From Darksidea phi (taxonomy: Eukaryota > Ascomycota > Dothideomycetes > Pleosporales > Lentitheciaceae), in NCBI GenBank assembly GCA_030770425.1, contig JASJFT010000041.1, positions 62,001 through 126,000 on the forward strand: 64,000 nucleotides of DNA, written 5' to 3'. The notes beneath the pieces are model-generated. The model made no database searches and was not told where the DNA came from. It worked only from the letters and a program-made list of their open reading frames with translations. Shown here in pieces: positions 38,560 through 48,000 of this stretch (position 1 is the first letter of the stretch; every line of letters starts with the position of its first letter). The position numbers and the translations under genes were made by a program.

Positions 38560-41500
38560 ATGTCCCTCGACGGTCTTCGTGATGCGTTTTCCAGGGAGAA
38601 AAAGAACGAGATCGCGTAAGTAACTCACGAAATTAATGTCGCATTGCGATTCATTTTCACTGCGAGCGCGATGCGACACGGAAAAATCGCTCTGATTTAG
38701 TTATTTCGACGTGGTGGTGCTGATATCGGCGTGCATAGGCTTTGCGAGCAGTCGCGCAAGCGCAAGCTGCGGGAGCTTTACAACTACACAGCGCTGCTGA
38801 ATGCGGGCCGCCCACCACAGGCGCACGACTGGGTCATTAGCGACGAACCCAGCGAGCATGAGGCCCGCTTTCTCGACGAAAATGACATCGCAAAGTAAGC
38901 TCTATCTTCCTTTACCTATGTTATTCTTTCGGATGTGATTCCTTGGGTTCCACATCGTCGTCGTCGCGTTTCGTCGCGGCATTCCACTGACGGCAGCTCG
39001 TAGAGGTCGACGCTTCAACGACGCAACAATACCTTTCCCGAACGTCACCCAAATCCCATCGCTGCCGCCTACATTACCGTTCCAAACACCAGCAAAGCCC
39101 GCCTTCCCCACATTTATCAAGTCATCGTCTGCTCCCGCCGTTGGGGCCAGTCTCGAGGAACAGCTTCGCGCCGCATCTGCATCCCCCTCTGTCACGACCC
39201 AGCCATTACTGTCCGTTGAGAAGCCTGTACAGAATGGCAGTACTCCAGTCGCAAAACATGCCTCAACTTTCCCGCGCGTGGATGCACCGTCGCAAACTGC
39301 CCCGCCTGTTGTTGATGAACAGGCAGCAAACCGAAGTCTTGTCGCGATACAGCAACCACCTAGTGCACAACCTTCAGCATCTCCCGCAGAACAGGAGTTG
39401 AGACAAGAGGAGGCTCTTCCAGATGGACCATCAGTAGACCCCAAGGACGCCATTCCACCTTCGTCAGAAGATCTCGCTGCACTGCCGGCAGGAGCGCTAC
39501 CAGGCAAGAGACCGGACGAGGAGCCCAAGGCACCCCAGGTAGTCCATCTGCCACCGAAAGAGGTCCAAGAAGCACGGCTGCAAGAGACGGAGCGGAAGCT
39601 AGAAAAAGCGGCAGAACGGGACCGAAAAGAGGATGAGAGGCTGGGATTACCAAGCGCCAACGGCACGACCGATCTTGCATCGTCTCCTTCGTCTACCGTT
39701 GGTCCATACTCGCAAGCGACACCTCGTGCTCCACATCACTCGCCCGATACTAGCCCTGATACAGAGTCTTTCCGCGACCGCTTACCGCCGCAAGGTCAAA
39801 CTGAAGCCGATGTCGACCCACCCACCCAAAAGGCCGAGGATGACCAAGAGCGTGCCCTGCAAGAGCAGATGCGACAGGCAAGAGAAGAGGCACGTGAGGA
39901 TAGCAATGTTAGGGACGATGTTGAAAGGCAACTAGAAGATGAGCAGGCTATACGTCTTGCGCGGGATGGGAAGAGTCGTTTAACTGAATCCGAGCCGGCA
40001 CCTATTGCTGGAACAGAAGTGTTGACAGACCACGCGGCTGAAGTTGTGCGCGAAGTCGAAGTTGAAGCTATATCCAAGTCCACGCAAGAGCCCGCAGCAG
40101 ACTCTTTACCTACGCCAACAACCATCGCTCCCGAACCTTCAACTACAGAAATTGAGACGGTGGAGAATGCTTCGGCGAAAACGCAGCAACCGGCTTCGAT
40201 GGGTGCGGAACATCCTACCCCGCCCGCCGAAGTCGATGTTGAGATGGAGGAGGCCCCGCTTCCGGTCAAGGACCAGCGAGACGTCTCGCCTCAGCCTCAG
40301 CCCGAGCCTGAGCCTGTCCCAGAACGCATGACAACCCGAACTTCACCAGATGCGATTCAACATAAGTCCGTTTCTGAGATGCTAGGCGAGAACGAGGAGA
40401 GGTCAGCACCCAAATCTGTACTTACTCCACGTTCGAGCAACCCCTCAGCATCAGTTAGTCCTGCCCGGCCATCTCATGAGCAAAAGCCAAAAGAGGTATC
40501 GACTGTCATCTTTGCGAAGCCTGATGTCATCCGCCCGACAAAGACCCTACAACTGTACAATGAAGACTACGCATCCCTCCAAGGAGCCTCACAGGATTCG
40601 GGTAGAGACTATCTGCAGGGACTATTCCAGTATCAAGCACATCATCCACCACGATCGGTAATTCTGCAAGACCTCGTCGCGTCCGCACGCAAGACGCTTT
40701 CTACAGCTGGAACGCTTGCAATGGTAAGAGAACAGCAGGATTACAAGATCCTCAAGAGGGTCTATCAGCTGCAAAATGCAAACAGATGGTCCCTGCGCCA
40801 ACTTGAAAAGTCCGCCGAACCCGAACGTCCTATTACGCATCAGGACCATCTCCTTGCTGAGATGAAGTGGATGCAAACTGATTTCAAAGAAGAACGGAAA
40901 TGGAAGAAAGCTCTTGCTGCCACATTTGCCGACTGGTGCGCCGAGTACGTGAACAGTAGTCCAGAAGAGCGGGTAGTATTACGAGTAAGAGCGAGTGTCC
41001 CAAAATTGGCACAGCAAACGAGCACGGCAGATGAGGACATGAACGATGCTCCGACACCAGATCTTGTTCACTCAGGTGCCCATGAGACGGAAAGTGAATC
41101 TTTTGCGGATGAGGATGAGCTTCTCTCTCCGCTCACTGCCAACGCCCCTGCTGGCCTATTTTCTCTAGGGTTCAACGAGGTGGTCATGAAATATGACCGG
41201 ACGCCTGCTAGCGATGCGATGCTACGAGAGCTTCCGTTATACGAACCTATGCTCGAAGGCGCGAGCGATGTTTCACCCTTGTCGTTTGTTGATCCGCCTA
41301 TCCTACCAGTCTCCAAATTCGTCATCGGCAAGCTGGTGTCGCAAGTGAGAGGCCCGCCACGAAAGCGCAGTCGATATGAATACGATTCTGAGGACGAGCC
41401 CTCTACCCCTCCTAGCCGATCAGGGACTTCCGCCGAACATTCTATGCCCTCGACCCCCGGGAGGAGATTGTTCCACCGTAACGACCTACCACCGGAGATG

Positions 41501-43320
41501 GCTGATGTTGCCTTGTTCAATCCCGAGAATAGACACATTCGCGATCGCCTCCAAGCCGCGCATCAATTCAGGCCACCCACGGAGTTTCCCATGCCATCTG
41601 TATCGTTCTTCGAGAATAGGAGCTCCTCCCAATGGTTATGGGAAGAAGACCAGAAACTGCGAGCTCTTGTCAAAGAGTACACTTTCAATTGGTCACTTGT
41701 CGCACAACAGCTTGCGCTACCTTCACTGTTCGTATCCGGATCTGGTCGACGAACGCCATGGGAGTGTTTCGAGCGATGGGTCCAGCTCGAAGGGCTGCCT
41801 GCTGAGATGTCCAAAACTCAGTACTTCCGTACATACCAAAGTCGACTCGAACAAGCCCAGCGGACTGTTCTCGCGCAGCATCAAGCCCAACAACAACTGC
41901 TCCAACAGCAGGCGCAGAGCGGGCAGAGCGTCTCAGGACAACCGCGGAGACGTACATCGCAGCCTATCCGTGTCGAGAGACGGAGAGAAAACAGACACCT
42001 TGCTATCATCGATGGAATGCGCAAGTTGGCTCGCAAGCGTGAGTCTCTTGCACACAAGCAAGCTGAATCGCAGAAAGCTGCCGCGCTGCGCAAAGCGCAC
42101 GAACCTGTACAGCCAAAGGGCAATAACCATACCCCTCAGGAAGTCAGTCGCCTTAAGTGGGAGCGTGAAGAGAAGATGAAACAAAAACAACTTCTCGTGC
42201 AGCAAGAGATGCATGCAAGGGCAAGTACCCGGCCGACTTTCGTTTTATTGTTGCTAACACTGGGCAGCAGCTGGCAGCGCAACGCCAAGCACAAATGCAG
42301 GCAGCTCAACCTGGTATGGCTAACGGTGTCAATCCACAACAACGGAACGGAACGCCTGGGAATAATGCCAACATTTCTACCCAGATGGCAAACTCTGTTC
42401 AACAAGGACACAACTCTGCTGCGGCTAATGCTGCCATGGCTGCCCGAGCACAGACCCAACAGGCGATGCAAGCAAACTTTCCCAATGGGAACGTGACTGG
42501 GATGTCGATGGGCTCCTCCGGTGTTCCCCAAGCACAAATGCAGGCCAATATGCAAAATACCCAGCAGATGCCTCCTCCGGATCAACAAGTCCGCATGGCC
42601 ATGCAGCAAAGAAGTCCATTTACCAACACTAACCAGCAACATCAATTCCAGCTGCAACAGCAGCAGATCAATATGGCCAGCAATCTTACCCAAAATATGG
42701 GAATGAGCGGTATGCCCAATGCCAACATGATGGCTTCCATGGCTGGACAGAACATGAGCAACATAAACGGAACTATGAATGGCTCCATGAATGGCATGTC
42801 CAACAACGCTGGATCCCCACGGATGACCCAGGCCAACCCCCATATGCAAACTCCCGCCCGTCCTCTCTCCAGCGGCCACATGCCTCAGCTTTTGCAGATT
42901 CAAAACAATCTAAAGGTACAACATCCGGATTGGTCGCTAGAGCACATCCAAAAAGTGGCTTCTGATCATCTTTACCGTTTCCTGGCTAAACAACGCGCAC
43001 AGGCAATGAATGCAGCTGCAGGCTCATCTGGCTTAAATCAATCCCCCCAGGTCGGAAACAACATGTATCTTTCCAACGGCACTATGTCGAATGGAACCAT
43101 GTCCACCGGTACCGTTGGAGCCAACAGTCCTTCCCCGAGCGCAGTCCACAATTACCAGCAGCAGCTTGTCCGGCAACAGGCGTTAATGAGCCAACAGCAG
43201 CGGCAACAAGCGGGCAGTCCAGGTATGGGTGCGAGGCCACCGAGTAGGAGTGCGACGCCGCAGGGTCCGCAACTACTGCAAAGTCCCGGATTGCAGCAGG
43301 CTCAGCTTAACCGCAGCTAG
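38560..43320 (+). CDS. VID21: NuA4 histone acetyltransferase subunit Vid21/Eaf1 (HSA and SANT domains)
   Basis: Scaffold subunit of the NuA4 H4/H2A acetyltransferase. Four exons, 38560-38615, 38739-38894, 39004-42220 and 42271-43320, give 1492 aa. The N-terminus restored across introns 1 and 2 (MSLDGLRDAFSREKKNEIA, then SRKRKLRELYNYTALLNAG, then FLDENDIAKGRRF) matches fungal Vid21. Domains: disordered Pro/Glu-rich region (about 75-560), HSA domain around 670-760 with EMKWMQTDFKEERKWKKALA, SANT/Myb domain around 945-1005 with WLWEEDQKLRALVKEYTFNW, and a Gln/Asn/Met-rich tail (about 1160-1492). Intron 3 has a GC donor, AG|GCAAGT, with branch-like TGCTAACAC and acceptor CAG; no GT donor there keeps frame. 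Read straight through, the frame stops at 42496 and the tail is lost. Confidence 0.93.
42221..42270 (+). other. GC-AG intron in VID21
   Basis: 50-nt intron with donor AG|GCAAGT, branch-like TGCTAACAC and acceptor CAG. It is phase 0 on both sides and joins EMHAR to LAAQRQAQMQAAQ. The nearest GT (at 42224) cannot keep frame with the downstream Gln-rich exon using either nearby acceptor. It matches the known strong consensus of GC-AG introns. Confidence 0.8.
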
Positions 43321-44214
43321 GCCCATGTTTTCCTCTGGGAGGAGTCAACTGGGGATCATGTCGCCGGGTAGCGTCGCTTACCCCCACTACGTTGTATATA
43401 CCTTTTTAATGATTCGCGCCTTCGGTTCTTCTTTTCAGCGCAGGCTTACAATGCCCGGAAAATCAGAGCTTCTGAATGGGTGGAGGGCAAGTCTCTTCGA
43501 GAGCATGGTGTCAGGCGTTTTCTGGTGTTGCGGGCGGTATGATATGCTTTGGGTGGGCGGCGGTTGTGGGGGCCACATGCACTCCCTGGCATGCCGGCTA
43601 GTTTGAGCTGTTAGACAGGCCGCTTTTCTGAATATCGAGATAGTTCGATGATTGACGGATGAGAGTCGAAGATGGCGAAATAACAGAGCATTAACGTTTT
43701 TGCTTATCCCTGAACATGTCTTTGTTGCTTTGTACGCTAGTGATGTAGAATGCGTGTTTGATTTGTAGGAAATTCTTCATGTTCTTGGATCGAGGAATAG
43801 CGGTAATGAGTTCCTAGCCTTGTCCCCACTAGTGCAGTTAAACTATCGCCATTAGATCAAATGTCAGAGCGATCTTTAGTCACGTAGCCACAGCCTCATA
43901 CGTACTTCTATTCGCTAGTTTCTCAACCATATTCGCATTCAATCTGATGTCATCGCATGTAACACTGTGTCGAACGCTAGTGGCCAAGAAATCACTGTTA
44001 GCATGTTTCCTAATTGGCCAATCAGGGGCACTAATTCCCTTGCTACTGACGCAACGACAAATTTCCACCTTTATATCTATCGCTCGTTTTAAAGACGGAG
44101 TGAAAGCTTTTCAGTCTCGAGTCCATACCGTATATAAGTGTTGCTTCCATCTCCCCAAAACCTCATTACACCATCTCTTAACTGAGCTCATTTTACTATC
44201 ACCTAAACGCATCT
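43321..44214. other. Intergenic region
   Basis: 0.9 kb of VID21 3' flank and hydrolase promoter. A 125-codon plus-strand frame at 43229-43606 overlaps the VID21 end and has no family features. AT content rises toward 43.7-44.1 kb. Confidence 0.5.
44131..44138 (+). promoter_or_regulatory. Candidate TATA box for the alpha/beta hydrolase
   Basis: TATATAAG, 77-84 nt before the start codon at 44215, followed by a C-rich leader. Position and consensus both fit; no transcript evidence. Confidence 0.5.
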
Positions 44215-45144
44215 ATGGCACCAAACACTGAAATCGACCTCACGTCTCTAACAGAGACCTTCAACTACCAGAATGCAACGCACAGCTACATCATAAAATG
44301 GCGTTCACTAGGCGACCCATCCTCACCCCCTCTCGTCTTCATTCACGGCACACCCTGGTCCTCTCGTGTCTGGATCCCATACGCACTCGCCCTATCCCGC
44401 AAATTCCACGTCTACATCTCCGATAACCCTGGCTTTGGCGAATCACCGCGTGAATGCGAATTACCGGGCAAGCCTTTCAAAAGCTCTGACAAAGTGACTG
44501 AGCTCGATGCCGACCTGGCCCGTCAATCCGAAGTCTTCGCCGCGCTCTTCAAACTGTGGGAAAAAGACTGGGATAACAAGAAGCCGCACGTTATTGCCCA
44601 TGACCACGCTGGTTTGATGAGCCTGCGAGCATACCTGCTGCATGACTGTCGTTATGCAAGCCTCTGCCTGATCGACGTTGTTGCTATTGGACCATTCGGA
44701 CAACCACTATTCGACGTTGTGGCTGAAGATCCAAGCCACTTTCAAAAGCTACCCGACATGGTATTCGAGGGTATATTGAAAAGTTACATCCGCAATGCCG
44801 CATTCTCACCATTGTCCAAAGAAACCATGCAGATGCTAAAAGCGCCATGGTTGAGAGAAGGTGGAAAGGCAGGGTTTATTAGGCAGTTGTGTCAGGCTGG
44901 GTGGAGAAATACGGATGAGGTTGAAGGGAGATATAGTGAGGTTGGGGAAGAGCTACCGGTGAAGATCATTTGGGGAGCACAAGATGCCTGGATCGGGGTA
45001 GACACTGCCTGGAAGCTAGGAAAAGCATTGGGTGCTAGAGAGGTCACTGTGATTGAGGGTGCGGGGCATCTTGTTATGTATGACCAAGGAGCACAGCTTG
45101 GAGTTGAGCTAGGTGTCTGGTTGAGTAACTGTCAAAGATCGTGA
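44215..45144 (+). CDS. Alpha/beta hydrolase with aspartate nucleophile (haloalkane dehalogenase/epoxide hydrolase-like)
   Basis: 309 aa, single exon, no signal peptide. The fold shows in FIHGTPWSS (42-50; HGTP carries the oxyanion-hole segment), SDNPGFGES (69-77), and the nucleophile elbow AHDHAG (128-133) with Asp130 where lipases and esterases have Ser. The acid and base are likely D257 (WGAQDAW) and H285 (GAGHLV). Asp at the elbow is known from haloalkane dehalogenases and epoxide hydrolases; which reaction this enzyme performs, and on what, cannot be read from sequence. The cap-domain tyrosines of epoxide hydrolases and the halide-binding Trp after Asp in dehalogenases (HDW) are not obvious here, since the residue after Asp is His. 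It lies at the edge of the repeat-rich island. Confidence 0.85.
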   Translation: MAPNTEIDLTSLTETFNYQNATHSYIIKWRSLGDPSSPPLVFIHGTPWSSRVWIPYALALSRKFHVYISDNPGFGESPRECELPGKPFKSSDKVTELDADLARQSEVFAALFKLWEKDWDNKKPHVIAHDHAGLMSLRAYLLHDCRYASLCLIDVVAIGPFGQPLFDVVAEDPSHFQKLPDMVFEGILKSYIRNAAFSPLSKETMQMLKAPWLREGGKAGFIRQLCQAGWRNTDEVEGRYSEVGEELPVKIIWGAQDAWIGVDTAWKLGKALGAREVTVIEGAGHLVMYDQGAQLGVELGVWLSNCQRS

Positions 45145-45651
45145 TGTAGAGTATCAATTCTTGTTTAATTGGCTTGAGCATTCACTTCCGAGGTAAGAGG
45201 TTCTAAGAAGTGGAATATTATTAGGTCTAGTACCTCATATATTATCTAACCTTTGGATATATCTATTAGGCGAATTATATCTGCATGGGGACCTATCAAT
45301 GTTCGAAACATCACCTCGTCGGTCGTGTGCGTCTCTCACGATCGATAGTGCTGTGCACAGCTCTACAGCTCTATTATTGTATATAAGTTGCGGGTATAGT
45401 AACTCTATTGTGTACAAACTCCTACTGCGTTTCGTGCGGACCTTATATAAAAACACCTACTGTGTAAATCTAAAATAAATAACTCTTCAACTCTCCATAA
45501 AAACAATACCTGTGACACCGATAAAATGCGAAGCGCACCCGAGACAACTCCAAGCAAAAACAAAATCCCACGAAACTCTCCAACCTGCCCCTAACCCGCC
45601 GTACAACAATCATTTGTAATCATCTTGAAAGATCTATTTATGTTTCGGCTG
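45145..45651. other. Intergenic AT-rich region with repeat copy B
   Basis: 507 bases between the hydrolase and an orphan minus-strand gene, mostly filled by repeat copy B. A 73-codon minus frame (45235-45456) lies largely within the repeat. Confidence 0.6.
45302..45460 (-). repeat. Dispersed repeat family, copy B
   Basis: Read on the minus strand it carries, in order, GGTCCGCACGAAACGCAG, TAGGAGTTTGTACACAATAG, CTTATATACAATAATAGAG, CTGTAGAGCTGTGCACAGCA and CCGACGAGGTGATGTTTCG. It aligns along its length to copy C (46879-47026) in opposite orientation, 1.4 kb away, and to copy A. It retains CA and TG where copy C has TA (GTGCACAG against ATATATAG), so it is the less mutated form. Confidence 0.85.
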
Positions 45652-46455
45652 CTATTCCATCTTCTTGGAGAAGTCTGGCGGAACTCCTAGTGGTGCATCG
45701 CCTCGTTCACGACTCCAAGCAAGCTCAGGCGGCTCGTCAAAGTTGTCCGGGTTATATCTCCAAAGTTCGGTAACCTTACCACCGGGCTTTGTAAGTTCGT
45801 AAGCCTCAAAGTCAGTCCACGATTTGTGAGGAGGCATCAGATCCTGGCCCTTTGGTATGATAATTCGAACTGGACCACCCCTGGCGGACGCGAGACGAGC
45901 GCAGGCAAAGGAAAGGACACCGTCGTACCATAGGGCCTCATTCGGTGCTGGTCCCGGACCCAGCTGCTTTGCGATGGCTTCGAAGTCGAAAACGTCGATG
46001 AAGTTGTGTAGCTTGCCATCTGCTGGCTCACCAGGCAGTCTATACTTTCCGTTGGCGTAGTCGGTGTTGAGCTTTGACACTTTGTCGTGCGATTGGTCTC
46101 CGATTTTGGTGTAGAACACCCATGGCTGGTCAGTCTTATCTGCTGCGTTCTCGTCGAAGTACTTGATGAATTTGTCGAAAGCCGCACGTTCAGGGGTACC
46201 AGGGTGCAGGCCCATGGCTTGCAATTCAGCCTCCGATCCCAAACTTGCTCTTTCTGGTGACCCTGGCCCTTTGTTTGGCCCTGTGTCTGGCCCTCGGTTC
46301 GGATTCCCCATCCTGACATCGTCTGGGTTCATGATACAAGGGGGTATCATGAACGGGCGAGCCCGCTGTTCGGTGGCAAAAGGCCCGTGCATGGAAGCTA
46401 CGAGAATCAAATACCTCGTTGTATATACGTTTTTGCTAGCACCTAGAGGTACCAA
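45652..46455 (-). CDS. Orphan protein of unknown function next to repeats
   Basis: Open frame of 267 codons; I recognise no family. In-frame ATGs at 46455, 46392, 46350 and 46332 are all possible starts; the first 21-35 residues look least coding-like, so the protein may be 226-246 aa. A Pro/Gly/Asn-rich repeat-like stretch (GNPNRGPDTGPNKGPG) precedes a region with predicted globular character (GTPERAAFDKFIKYFDENA, DQPWVFYTKIGDQSHDKV, KLHNFIDVFDFEAIAKQLG, VRIIIPKGQDLMPPH). No signal peptide, membrane helix or catalytic motif stands out. Third-position GC is normal and there are no RIP-type stops, although the gene sits between inverted repeat copies B and C. It could be a lineage-specific gene; its normal codon use argues against a RIP-mutated relic. 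Confidence 0.6.
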   Translation of the reverse strand: MVPLGASKNVYTTRYLILVASMHGPFATEQRARPFMIPPCIMNPDDVRMGNPNRGPDTGPNKGPGSPERASLGSEAELQAMGLHPGTPERAAFDKFIKYFDENAADKTDQPWVFYTKIGDQSHDKVSKLNTDYANGKYRLPGEPADGKLHNFIDVFDFEAIAKQLGPGPAPNEALWYDGVLSFACARLASARGGPVRIIIPKGQDLMPPHKSWTDFEAYELTKPGGKVTELWRYNPDNFDEPPELAWSRERGDAPLGVPPDFSKKME

Positions 46456-46509
46456 ATTCCGCCCTATTCTTCTATAATACCGAAAACACCTAATCGTCTC
46501 CTCACATAT

Positions 46510-46890
46510 CGAGAACGCGTTCAGATATAGACTCTTAGAGAGGAGGGTTATCTATACAAGGAGATCGCGTAGAAGCTTAGAATCCCTCGCTAAATGGTCT
46601 TACGCTATCTAAACACTCCTACAACGCCGTTAAAGCCTTAGGGCCGTTATTTAAAAAATATCTATACCTCTTTAAATCCTTCTAGTTCGCTATACTACTT
46701 AGAACGCTAAATATAGGTAGAAAACTCGTAAGAAGATTACTTAGGAGCTAGGTATCGAGGCCTATTAACGTATACTAGTAAAAGCTTTCGAGAAAGAGCT
46801 ATATTACCATCGGAAGGTTATAAAGAAGCGGTTTCTTATTTTATAATAAATAGAAGAGTACTATTTAATTGATTTGGATTTGTATAGTGG
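46510..46890 (+). pseudogene. Tc1/mariner-type transposase remnant (N-terminal part)
   Basis: The first frame from 46510 reads RERVQI, stop, TLREEGYLYKEIA, stop, KLRIPR, stop: a helix-turn-helix of the kind at the start of Tc1/mariner transposases. After about 46640 the likeness continues one frame over with KISIPL, stop, ILLVRYTT, stop, NAKYR, stop, KTRKKIT, stop, ELGIEA and then KAFEKELYYHRKVIKKRFLIL, the next conserved block of the family. So there is one frameshift and at least eight stops, mostly TAG/TAA that single C-to-T changes from CAG/CAA would explain. About 125 codons survive; the catalytic DDE region is not visible, and repeat copy C begins where it should follow. Non-functional. 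Confidence 0.75.
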
Positions 46891-47026
46891 GAGTCTCTTT
46901 AGAAGCTCCGTATGAAATATAGTAGGAGTTTGTACATAGTAGAGGTACTATACCTATACCTTATATACGATAATAGAGCTGTAGAGCTATATATAGTAAT
47001 ACCGACGAGGTGATATTTCGAATATT
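46879..47026 (+). repeat. Dispersed repeat family, copy C (RIP-mutated)
   Basis: Abuts the transposase remnant. Compared with copies A and B it shows clustered CpA-to-TpA and TpG-to-TpA changes: TTGCATAG to TTGTATAG, GCACGAAACAG to GTATGAAATATAG, CTGTGCACAGC to CTATATATAGT. The distal block CCGACGAGGTGATATTTCG is shared with copy B. Confidence 0.85.
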
Positions 47027-47259
47027 AAGGCGACGAGAAATGATATGTGCTGCCAAACCATAGAGGGTTGGGAAACCAATAGCGGTAGTAATAAGTCAGT
47101 ATACATATACTACCACCTATAGTATAAAAATTGCCTACGATAATACTAGTATCCTACTAATATCTATATCTTATCCTCAGCCAGCTTCCTTACTACATTC
47201 CTCTTTTATACCCAGCCAGCTTCTTTATATCAACACCTACTAACTATATATCTTCACCA

Positions 47260-47988
47260 ACGATCGTTCGCCTAGTCTTTTAGTAGGACCTTTAGTAGGA
47301 GGAACTAGAGTATAATAGGCTATTTAAGTACAGCGCTCTAAATCTTTCGAATATCGCGGCGGAGTATCCCCGGCGCTACAGACGGGAGGTACTATCGATA
47401 GGGCTCCTCGATTATAATAACTATTAGTATAAAACTAACTATACGTTAGATATATTCGAGGGAACGAGCGGCGACAGGATTCTCGTATAGCTATTAGTAG
47501 TTATCTATAATATATTCCTATCCGAGGCCCTATATAACGAGGATAGGTATTTCGTCGAGAGGTAGCTATATTATCTACGTAGGCTGGAGGAAAAGCTTGT
47601 ATAGGGAAGACGGTTAAGAAAGGAAGAATTAGCCTTCTTAGTAGGCTATCGAGGGAGCTAATATCTAATATAGAAGATAGAGCTAATATCTATAGTAGAT
47701 ACGATACGAACTATAGCGTAGGGACGGAGGACAACGGGGATACCTAGTTAGAGAGGCTTACTATCGTTGTTACTACCCGTACCGAGATATATTATTAGTT
47801 AAGCAACGCGAGGGTGTAGAGGGCTAGGTACGGGTATCTACTCTTCTCCTAATTAAGCCTTACTAATAACGGAGACTGCGAAGATTAAGGGGGTTAGGAT
47901 TATACTTATATAGGGGGTTCGGCGTTATCGGCACGTTTAACTATCTATATATATTATTAGTAAATTGGGAGTTGTCATTATCGTATAG
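47260..47988 (+). pseudogene. RIP-degenerated frame of unknown former protein
   Basis: One frame of 243 codons, interrupted by 16 internal stops (12 TAG, 4 TAA, no TGA), with coding-like runs between them such as YSALNLSNIAAEYPRRYRR, NYTLDIFEGTSGDRILV, FLSEALYNEDRYFVER and LYYLRRLEEKLV. Charged, regularly spaced residues and the absence of frameshifts suggest this was once a single open frame, with the stops arising from CAG/CAA by C-to-T change. I do not recognise the family; it may be part of the same or a second transposon. No ATG remains at its start. Confidence 0.55.
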
Positions 47989-48000
47989 TTGCTACCTATT

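Larger units (their letters stand above)
46480..48000. mobile_element. RIP-mutated transposon island
   Basis: About 1.5 kb with extreme TpA content and loss of CpA and TpG on both strands. For example 47401-47460 contains 13 TpA but no CpA or TpG. CpG sites remain, so it is not simple AT drift. The island includes a broken Tc1/mariner-type transposase (46510-46890), repeat copy C (46879-47026) and a 243-codon relic frame (47260-47988). Composition returns to normal close to 48000, where CACAA, TGATCA and CAGCC reappear. CpA-to-TpA change is the signature of fungal repeat-induced point mutation. Confidence 0.85.

Noticed and set aside
42136..42903. 255-codon antisense frame inside VID21
   Set aside because: Its His/Leu/Gly-rich product is the mirror of the Gln/Met/Asn-rich tail of VID21; codon-bias shadow.
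45235..45456. 73-codon minus frame
   Set aside because: It lies largely within repeat copy B; the corresponding frames in copies A and C are interrupted, so it is repeat sequence rather than an independent gene.
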